Shown: positions 42,201 through 48,686 of the stretch, piece after piece
How the letters are laid out: each line of letters begins with the position of its first letter
Position numbering within the stretch: position 1 is the stretch's first letter
NCBI GenBank assembly: GCA_045589355.1
Contig: JAZNOW010000058.1
Span: forward strand, 1 to 64,000
Length of the DNA stretch: 64,000 bases
Direction: 5' to 3'
Source of the DNA: RUG563 sp045589355
Lineage (GTDB): Bacteria > Bacillota > Clostridia > Christensenellales > Aristaeellaceae
Position numbers and translations under genes: made by a program
The notes under the pieces: model-generated
Told to the model about the DNA's origin: nothing
The model's input: the letters and a program-made list of their open reading frames with translations, nothing else
The model's database searches: none

Positions 42201-44060
42201 ATGGCACGAGATGAAAAACCCATGCGCAGAAGTGCCCTTATTGGACCTTGGGGAGTTGGCGCAATCGTTCCTTTCCCGAATGATGAATCGTTAATGATCG
42301 CTGGTCTTGATATGTGGCGGTACAATGAGCCTGCCCCCTTCATTATTAAGGACGAGCGTTTGCAGCGCCGTTTGGGTGTACGGGAGCTGCGCTGGCCGCC
42401 GGATTTCAGAAAAAGTAATGCAGACCCGCAGAATTGTCGACTGTACATTCCGGCTGTTCGTTTCCCCACATGGCATTATTGTCCGTATTGTGGCTCGATG
42501 GAGAAGACGACTTTCTATCAGAAACAGCCCGAATGCGATTGTTACCCTTGGACAAACGGCAGAACATGTAATCCATCACACAAATATAAAAGAAAACTGA
42601 TTCCCGAACGCTTTATCATCATCTGTCCCAATGGTCATATCGATGATTTTCCTGTGGCTGAATGGCTTCATGCTGATTGTGGACATGCTTATGACCCAAT
42701 AGAAAAGGGTGGGAAATGCAAAATCCGTAGAAGCACCGGTGGTGCATCCGCATCGCTTAGCGGAATCTTCTATGAATGCACTTGTGGTGCCAAGAAGTCG
42801 ATTGCTTCAGCCAAGTATGCAGGCGCACTTGGGAAAATTGGATATCATTGCAGGGGAACAAAACCATGGCTTGGAATTGATGAAGACGAAGAGAACCCAT
42901 GTCCGTCAAAGCCGGAAGATTTGCAGATTGTCTTGCGGGGTGCAACAAATGTATGGTTTGCTGATACTCGCAGTTCGATTTACATTCCTACGGATGACGA
43001 TCAGACGAATAAAAGGATTGTTGCCATATTGGATCGCCATTACGATGATCTGAATGCATCCAGAATTGATGGAGAATGGAATCGATCGATCATTGACTAT
43101 CTTGCAATGAATCACAACATTGACAAAGATGTTCTTTACCAGGCTTTTCTAAAACGCGAGGCCGGTCTTGGCGATCTCCCGGATGTTTCCGAAGAAATGT
43201 CTGAGGATGAATACCGTCTTGCTGAATATAATGTCCTTATCAAAAGCAATGGTACAGATGCTCAGGACTTTCATTCGAAGAACAGCCCTATCTCGTTTTA
43301 TGACCCAATCATCAGCAAGTATTTCAAAAGCATTTCACTCGTATACAAGCTTAAGGAAACGCGTGCATTTGTTGGGTTTTCACGTGTTGAACCCAAAGAT
43401 ATGCCCATCCCAGAGCGTAAGAAGATGCTGCGCCTTGGCGATGAGAACTGGCTGCCAGCCATTCAGGTAAAAGGCGAGGGTATATTCTTTGAGTTCGATA
43501 AAGACAATCTTGAAGCCTGGGCGAAACAACCAGCTGTTTTGCAGCGTGTCAGGATTTTGCAGGACTCTTTCAAGAACTCAAAATACGGTTCGACGTGCAA
43601 TGGTGAATTGCGTCCCGAATTCCTTCTGATCCATACATTTGCACATTTGCTTATTAATCAGCTTAGCTTCGAATGCGGATATGGCAGCTCATCCATCAGA
43701 GAGCGTATCTACTGCGAAAAGACGACGAACGAACACGGAATGTATGGCTTGTTGATTTATACTGCCTCTGGTGACTCGGAAGGCTCACTGGGTGGACTGG
43801 TGCGACAAGGTGAGAAAAATCGTATTGAAGATACCATTCGTGATGCAGTTCGAAATGCCGCATGGTGTTCGTCTGACCCAGTCTGTATCCAGTCACTCGG
43901 ACAAGGCCCGGAATCGTGCAATCTTGCTGCGTGTCACAATTGCGCACTGCTTCCGGAAACTTGTTGTGAATGCGGCAATCGCTTGCTTGATCGCGGAGTT
44001 GTTGTCGGTTCTCTTGAAGATCGTTCTGTTGGCTTCTTTGTTGAGCTGCTTGAAGCGTAA
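42201..44060 (+). CDS. drmB: DrmB-like DUF1998 protein
   Basis: A 619-residue protein. The N terminus MRRSALIGPWGVGAIVPFPN and several zinc-type cysteine pairs (CPYCGSMEK, CDCYPWTNGRTC, ECTCGAKK) precede a C-terminal DUF1998 domain: LIHTFAHLLINQLSFECGYG, then LLIYTASGDSEGSLGGLVRQ. The C terminus has a cysteine cluster (CNLAACHNCALLPETCCECG). It is the obligatory partner of DrmA in DISARM. The ATG at 42201 has AAGGAG. The gap to drmA is 5 bases and the gap to vsr is 4. Confidence 0.9.
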   Translation: MARDEKPMRRSALIGPWGVGAIVPFPNDESLMIAGLDMWRYNEPAPFIIKDERLQRRLGVRELRWPPDFRKSNADPQNCRLYIPAVRFPTWHYCPYCGSMEKTTFYQKQPECDCYPWTNGRTCNPSHKYKRKLIPERFIIICPNGHIDDFPVAEWLHADCGHAYDPIEKGGKCKIRRSTGGASASLSGIFYECTCGAKKSIASAKYAGALGKIGYHCRGTKPWLGIDEDEENPCPSKPEDLQIVLRGATNVWFADTRSSIYIPTDDDQTNKRIVAILDRHYDDLNASRIDGEWNRSIIDYLAMNHNIDKDVLYQAFLKREAGLGDLPDVSEEMSEDEYRLAEYNVLIKSNGTDAQDFHSKNSPISFYDPIISKYFKSISLVYKLKETRAFVGFSRVEPKDMPIPERKKMLRLGDENWLPAIQVKGEGIFFEFDKDNLEAWAKQPAVLQRVRILQDSFKNSKYGSTCNGELRPEFLLIHTFAHLLINQLSFECGYGSSSIRERIYCEKTTNEHGMYGLLIYTASGDSEGSLGGLVRQGEKNRIEDTIRDAVRNAAWCSSDPVCIQSLGQGPESCNLAACHNCALLPETCCECGNRLLDRGVVVGSLEDRSVGFFVELLEA

Positions 44061-44064
44061 GATT

Positions 44065-44496
44065 ATGGCAGATGTACATACGCCCGAAAAACGGAGCTAT
44101 AACATGTCCCGCATCAGATGCCGTGATACCAAACCAGAAGAGATCATCCGTAAGTATCTCTTTTCGCGAGGCTTCAGGTATCGAAAAAACGATCCTTCCC
44201 TTCCTGGAAAGCCAGACATTGTCCTTCCAAAGTACAAGACTGTAATTTTTGTCAATGGATGTTTTTGGCATGGCCATGAAGGTTGCAGATACTTTGTTTG
44301 GCCTAAAAATAATTCTGACTTCTGGAAGAAAAAAATTGAAGGCAACATGGCAAGGGACGTGAAAAATTATCAGTTGCTCCACAATCTTGGCTGGAGAGTA
44401 CTAATAGTTTGGGAATGTGATTTGAAAAAGACATTCTTCTCGCAAACTATGTTTCGTTTGGAACAACAATTGACGAAGAGCAGTGCAACAGAATAG
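44065..44496 (+). CDS. vsr: very short patch repair endonuclease (Vsr)
   Basis: A 143-residue Vsr-family endonuclease. TPEKRSYNMSRIRCRDTKPE is the N-terminal motif, LPGKPDIVLPKYKTVIFVNG contains the catalytic Asp51 (same position as in the E. coli enzyme), and CFWHGHEGC holds His69. It nicks at T:G mismatches formed when 5-methylcytosine deaminates, protecting the sites of the methyltransferase at 31083. It is the last gene of the cluster and is followed by a strong terminator. An alternative role as a restriction effector cannot be excluded. Confidence 0.94.
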   Translation: MADVHTPEKRSYNMSRIRCRDTKPEEIIRKYLFSRGFRYRKNDPSLPGKPDIVLPKYKTVIFVNGCFWHGHEGCRYFVWPKNNSDFWKKKIEGNMARDVKNYQLLHNLGWRVLIVWECDLKKTFFSQTMFRLEQQLTKSSATE

Positions 44497-44510
44497 AATT
44501 TAGAATGCTT

Positions 44511-44560
44511 AGCAAAGCGTGTTGACAGAGTGATCCCTCTGCCACACGCTTTGCTTTTTT
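44511..44560. terminator. strong terminator of the DISARM-like operon
   Basis: AGCAAAGCGTGT (44511-44522) and ACACGCTTTGCT (44544-44555) form a perfect 12-bp stem with an inner GACAGAG/CTCTGCC mini-stem, followed by TTTTTT. It closes the seven-gene operon and faces the converging gene at 44570. Confidence 0.92.
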
Positions 44561-44569
44561 GTACAATAT

Positions 44570-46033
44570 TCACTTTGCTTTAGATGCCTGTATCTTATTA
44601 TCACCTCTTGCATCGATCGTTACTATTCCGGGTTTGCCGGTTAAACCCAGTTCGTTCAGAATTGTATATGTTTTCTTTTCTTCCTCGTCTGTGAAGAATA
44701 GAATTACTTTAATTGCCTTGTCTGTGTTATTTGCATCCTTATAAACATCTACCTGTTTCTCAAGATTTTTCTTAAGAGTCCGAGTGAGTTTAAATTCGAC
44801 CAGTGTTTTGTCCTTGTTACCATTAGACAATTTGAAATCAACAGGACCTCTGCCATTGTTAACTTCGCTGTTTACGTCTGAAACCGCATCGAAGCAAGCG
44901 AGCTTGTACATGATGTGCAAGTCAGACTCGCGACGAATGGGCTTGCTGCCATCATAAAACCAGCGATATCCATCGCAGTGTTCAATAACATGTTTCAGAT
45001 ACATGACGCGCTGTAGTGCTTCATCAAATGAATTGAGTGGAATTTTATAAAAGTCGGTTTCTTCTGCAAGTTGCTTCACTAAGCTTTGGAGTTGTTCTAT
45101 GAATACTGCTCGGACTTCTGTTACTTCTCCGATACCTTCTTGAATAGCCCCCTCCTCGTTATCTTCCTTGCTGCGAATATAGTAATCAATCAACTGAGGA
45201 AATCTCTCTATGGTTCTCTTTGCTGCTTCTGTCTTTTCCTCTTTGGTAGGACGTTTAGAAAGAAGACTTGTAAAATACTCGTTCACTTGGAAACGAAGAA
45301 CTTCGTCGGGAAGGGATATGCCCATATAAGGAACCTGCTTATACAGATCAGATTTGTTTATCCATGTATCAGCGCGAACAAGCATATCCACAGGGGTAAG
45401 AATGACATAATCGTTGTTGTAACACGGCAAATAATATGTACCGGATTTCCATACACCAACAGTGTAATCGAATTGAACACGTGGGATATTATGGAACACT
45501 TTGCAAAATTGGGGCTCCAGATTTTCTTTTGCAAAACGTTCGGTAATTTCTAACAAATAGTGCTTGATAAGATTTGTTGCAAAGTCGCTAATATTGTCTT
45601 TACCGACACGCTCTTTAATAAGGCAGAGCTTTTCAAGGTGAGGGCTTTTTGATATTTTCTCAGAGCCAAAACTTGAGAAAATATCTTTCAGGCCGGAATG
45701 GAGCGCCAAGGCAAAATCGTTTCCCAATCCACTTCCGTTGTTGCCGTCGCTGCAAAAACCAAGATAGGTTTCCTTGATTTCTGGAAAACGGTATAATGCT
45801 TCTAACATGGGTTTTGTAGGATGTGGACACCGTAAGGAATAGTCCCTCAGGTAGATCATGTATTTGATAATCTCTTTGTGCAATTCTTGATACTCTGAGT
45901 TCTCACTACAGAAAATTAAAAATGGATCAATGAAAAGGGGCAGATCATTGAGCAGGGAAATATCAAAGAAGCCCTCATTTTCGATTTTCTCGCGAGATAC
46001 GTTAAAAAAATCGCTGAAATATATCTTTCGCAT
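44570..46033 (-). CDS. putative PD-(D/E)XK nuclease, effector of a two-gene module
   Basis: A 487-residue protein without a named family. It begins MRKIYFSDFFNVSREKIENE, and the N-terminal 350 residues are helical. The C-terminal 95 residues show a PD-(D/E)XK pattern: GRGPVDFKLSNG with D399, then TLVEFKLTR with E413 and K415, followed by KNLEKQVDVYKDANNTDKAI and a VILFFTD strand. A nuclease is the best guess. The ATG at 46033 is correctly spaced from AGGAGG. It is 37 bases downstream of a RelB-like gene and both are AT-rich, as in a defence or toxin-antitoxin unit. Confidence 0.65.
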   Translation of the reverse strand: MRKIYFSDFFNVSREKIENEGFFDISLLNDLPLFIDPFLIFCSENSEYQELHKEIIKYMIYLRDYSLRCPHPTKPMLEALYRFPEIKETYLGFCSDGNNGSGLGNDFALALHSGLKDIFSSFGSEKISKSPHLEKLCLIKERVGKDNISDFATNLIKHYLLEITERFAKENLEPQFCKVFHNIPRVQFDYTVGVWKSGTYYLPCYNNDYVILTPVDMLVRADTWINKSDLYKQVPYMGISLPDEVLRFQVNEYFTSLLSKRPTKEEKTEAAKRTIERFPQLIDYYIRSKEDNEEGAIQEGIGEVTEVRAVFIEQLQSLVKQLAEETDFYKIPLNSFDEALQRVMYLKHVIEHCDGYRWFYDGSKPIRRESDLHIMYKLACFDAVSDVNSEVNNGRGPVDFKLSNGNKDKTLVEFKLTRTLKKNLEKQVDVYKDANNTDKAIKVILFFTDEEEKKTYTILNELGLTGKPGIVTIDARGDNKIQASKAK

Positions 46034-46070
46034 GATCATCCTCCTGGCTTAATGCGACAAAGACAAGGAT

Positions 46071-46631
46071 TCAGTAAGATACACTTTGCACGAGAAACTG
46101 TGCAAAACTTATCTTACTGCGGCTATCGGTAAATGTCATATCGTTATATGCAATCTGCAAATCGATTTTTTCCTCGTTATCAGATCTGCTTACCAAATCT
46201 TTTTCTTTCAACGCATGGACAGGAATCTGAAAAAGATGTAGCTCTTTTTTGAGCCAGTCGTTTAAAATCAGATACCAGTCCTGCTTTAGTACATCAAAAA
46301 GGGGATTGGCCCAGAAATAGTTTCCAGCTTTATTTTTTGAGGCAAAAGTAACATTGTTGGTTATTGAGTACCCTTTACTCATAAAAAGACTTATTGCGGC
46401 GCTTTTGGTGATTCGGATCGGCTCTGTGTTTGAAGGTGTAAGGACAGAATGGTCGATAGATGGTTCGACTTCAATTTTGGGTAAGTCAGCAATTAGGAAA
46501 GAAATGCCACCATCGCGCACCACCCTTTTTAATGTCATCTTTATGACAGTACTTGCTTCCAGACCAAGTTGGTCCAAAATTTGTTCCGCTTCCTGAAGTA
46601 ACTGATCATCAATAATGATAGAGTTTGCCAT
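46071..46631 (-). CDS. RelB/DinJ-like N-terminal protein
   Basis: A 186-residue protein. The first 55 residues (MANSIIIDDQLLQEAEQILD, then QLGLEASTVIKMTLKRVVRD) form the ribbon-helix-helix of RelB/DinJ antitoxins. The C-terminal 100 residues (AISLFMSKGYSITNNVTFAS, then KNKAGNYFWANPLFDVL) are not recognised; in a typical antitoxin this part would be short. It probably represses its own operon and neutralises the downstream nuclease-like protein. AAGGAG precedes ATG 46631. Confidence 0.75.
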   Translation of the reverse strand: MANSIIIDDQLLQEAEQILDQLGLEASTVIKMTLKRVVRDGGISFLIADLPKIEVEPSIDHSVLTPSNTEPIRITKSAAISLFMSKGYSITNNVTFASKNKAGNYFWANPLFDVLKQDWYLILNDWLKKELHLFQIPVHALKEKDLVSRSDNEEKIDLQIAYNDMTFTDSRSKISFAQFLVQSVSY

Positions 46632-46762
46632 CGAAATCACTCCTTATGTGTTGTTACATGCTAACAATACAATAAACAAATATGTTTGTCAACATGTTTT
46701 TATTTGTTTTTCAAATACAAATAAAGTCTTTGTTTGGCCGCAAGAGCAAAATTGATTAACTA

Positions 46763-46803
46763 AGCCCCCGAGAACAGCAACTGATTAGCTGTTCTCGGGG
46801 GCT
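46763..46803 (-). terminator. long stem-loop after the SLOG gene
   Basis: AGCCCCCGAGAACAGC and GCTGTTCTCGGGGGCT form a perfect 16-bp stem with a nine-base loop. It immediately follows the stop codon of the minus-strand gene at 46805. The T-run is weak (TTAGTTAATC), so termination or transcript protection are both possible. Confidence 0.6.
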
Positions 46804-46804
46804 G

Positions 46805-47239
46805 TTATGCTAAGTTGACTATTGTCTTCTTTAGGTGTTTTGCTCTTTCCACGAACTGCGCAGCGCCACCCCAAGAGCGCATGATATATGTCACAACATA
46901 ATCAGATCGTTCCAGCATCCATTTGTTTCTCCATGGAATGGCGAAGCGTGGAGGGATGTCTTCTATGCCTTCCGGAAGCATAGTATCGGAATGATTGCAT
47001 GGATTGGATTCATTTCGTTTTCCTGGAATGCGTTCCAAGACGACTGCATACCGAATGTGAGAATACTCCAATATCAATTCCTTCAAAACGGATTGCACCA
47101 TAGCGTCAAAAGCTCCTTGCTGACCAACATAAAACACATCTACGTCGTGATTTTCGATTAGATCGATCAAAACTTCACGCAGCGTAGGTTTAATTGAGCT
47201 TGGACAATCACGATGCCCGAAGAAAGTACAAGCGGACAT
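46805..47239 (-). CDS. SLOG-family protein (DUF1273/YpsA-like)
   Basis: A 144-residue protein of the SLOG superfamily: ACTFFGHRDCPSSIKPTLRE, VDVFYVGQQGAFDAMVQSVL, YAVVLERIPG and a late RSDYVVTYIMRSWGGAAQFV segment. SLOG domains bind nucleotides or nucleotide-derived signals and are frequent in phage-defence effectors. AAAGGAG lies before ATG 47239. The gene is divergent from an XRE regulator at 47353, with matching operators between them. Confidence 0.85.
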   Translation of the reverse strand: MSACTFFGHRDCPSSIKPTLREVLIDLIENHDVDVFYVGQQGAFDAMVQSVLKELILEYSHIRYAVVLERIPGKRNESNPCNHSDTMLPEGIEDIPPRFAIPWRNKWMLERSDYVVTYIMRSWGGAAQFVERAKHLKKTIVNLA

Positions 47240-47258
47240 TTCTTTTCTCCTTTGCATT

Positions 47259-47336
47259 ATTGACCAGTATTGCGGTCAATATTTTATCTCACTATAGCAT
47301 ACGATAAAGCTGGTTGCAACCAATACTGGTCAATTG
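47259..47336. promoter_or_regulatory. paired inverted operators between the SLOG and XRE genes
   Basis: TTGACCAGTATTG (47260-47272) recurs in inverted orientation as CAATACTGGTCAA (47321-47333). The first copy also sits in a local palindrome ATTGACC...GGTCAAT (47259-47280). The two sites lie 49 bases apart, one just before each divergent start, as for an autoregulated XRE repressor. Confidence 0.75.
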
Positions 47337-47352
47337 TGTGCGAGGTGAGATC

Positions 47353-47604
47353 ATGGAGCAAAAAATTCGGCGTGATCGTAACATGGGTGAGAACCTGCGG
47401 AAGTTGCGCATTAATAAAGGAATCTCGCAGGAAAAGCTGTGTGCAGAGTTGCAGCGCCGTGGTTGTGATATCGGCAGAACTACCTACGCAAAGTATGAAG
47501 CCGGCGAGCTAAATATCAGAGCCAGCGTCATTATTGAACTGCGAAAGATTTATAGTTGTACCTTTGATGATTTCTTTGAGGGGCTTGATGTTTCTGAAGA
47601 ATAA
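47353..47604 (+). CDS. XRE-family regulator divergent from the SLOG gene
   Basis: An 83-residue regulator: NMGENLRKLRINKGISQEKL, then CAELQRRGCDIGRTTYAKYE and SVIIELRKIYSCTFDDFFEG, a complete HTH_3 domain. Start ATG 47353 is preceded by GAGGTGAG; the longer frame to 47314 would cover an operator. It is followed by a terminator. It probably controls the SLOG gene and itself through the paired sites at 47259-47336. Confidence 0.85.
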   Translation: MEQKIRRDRNMGENLRKLRINKGISQEKLCAELQRRGCDIGRTTYAKYEAGELNIRASVIIELRKIYSCTFDDFFEGLDVSEE

Positions 47605-47606
47605 CC

Positions 47607-47634
47607 AAAACCACCGGCAAAACCGGTGGTTTTA
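47607..47634. terminator. terminator after the XRE gene
   Basis: ACCACCGG and ACCGGTGGT pair around a short loop, with A-runs before and TTTT after. It directly follows the stop codon at 47604. Confidence 0.8.
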
Positions 47635-47741
47635 AATATAATTAGGCGTTTGGCCATTCTTTCAGAGAAAGACATTTTGAGAATGATCCACCATCTGCAA
47701 TGTCCCGTAATTCCCTTAGCGCATAATTGGCGAAACAGTCT

Positions 47742-48479
47742 TCATTTCTTTTTGCTTTGCGCAGTTGCATAGCGTATTCCTTTTACAAAACCATATTTGA
47801 AATACTTACATGCGACTGATAATGCGTATTCTGGAAAGTAATGCCTGATTCCGCCGCAAACAGAATCAATTGCCTCGATTTCTCCTATGGTGAGATCGTA
47901 TCTCGTCGGTATTTCGACTTTTTTGATTGTATTGAACATTCTTGCGTAATCATGGTAGATCTGTTCCCGCTTTGCATCCGCTTTTTGCTGTGCCTCCTTT
48001 TCCACCATCTCCTTCTTCTGAGCTTCCTCCTTTTCGTACTGAGCTGAAATTGCGTCCAGTTCGGTAATGTGTTCCTTCGTGGTTGATGCCATCCATCGCT
48101 CTTTGACAGGAATACTCATGAGGAGATCATGCCAGAAAGTCATCCCGGCTTCATTCATTCCATCAAGATAACTGGTTATGCCGGAAATCATCTCCTCTTT
48201 TCTCTTCACATCAAGGCAATTGTCTTTGGGCGGTTGCGACTGCTCGGTTAATCCCGATACTGCCGGATGCTCACTTGCCAATCCTTCTTTCATTCCCAAG
48301 AGCTGATCAAGTGATGCACCAAGCAGTATTGAAAGTTTTTCCAGTAGATCCGAACTCGGAGAAGACAGATCCCGCTCCCATTTTGAAATCGTTTGTCGAA
48401 CTACATGCATTTCAGTAGCAACGTGCTCTTGAGACATTCTTTTTTGCAAACGAAGTTCTTTCAAACGCGATCCATTCAT
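47742..48479 (-). CDS. XRE-family regulator with coiled-coil C terminus
   Basis: A 245-residue protein: GSRLKELRLQKRMSQEHVAT, then EMHVVRQTISKWERDLSSPS is a standard XRE helix-turn-helix. The middle is variable and the C-terminal 130 residues include a charged coiled coil (SAQYEKEEAQKKEMVEKEAQ) and a small globular tail. The ATG at 48479 is spaced nine bases from GGAGG; a GTG at 48488 abuts it. It is divergent from the recombinase gene and may regulate integration or excision. Confidence 0.82.
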   Translation of the reverse strand: MNGSRLKELRLQKRMSQEHVATEMHVVRQTISKWERDLSSPSSDLLEKLSILLGASLDQLLGMKEGLASEHPAVSGLTEQSQPPKDNCLDVKRKEEMISGITSYLDGMNEAGMTFWHDLLMSIPVKERWMASTTKEHITELDAISAQYEKEEAQKKEMVEKEAQQKADAKREQIYHDYARMFNTIKKVEIPTRYDLTIGEIEAIDSVCGGIRHYFPEYALSVACKYFKYGFVKGIRYATAQSKKK

Positions 48480-48686
48480 TGTTTTCACCCTCCTTGTCTA
48501 TTTTTTATCATCACATTTGATAAAAGGCAAGCAACGGATATTAACATCGCAACAGTAAAAGTTGCTTACATATTTCTCGCGAAGACGGACTTGAAAAAGT
48601 ATAGAAAATGATATACAATATTATCTGTAATATAAAATTCGAAAGCAAATAATGGTGGATTTTGTCGGAATTAGGAGGTGAAACCA

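Noticed and set aside
31083..44496. A classical type II restriction-modification system
   Set aside because: The methyltransferase and Vsr fit, but two helicases, DUF1998 and AIPR proteins go well beyond a type II pair and no dedicated restriction enzyme is adjacent.
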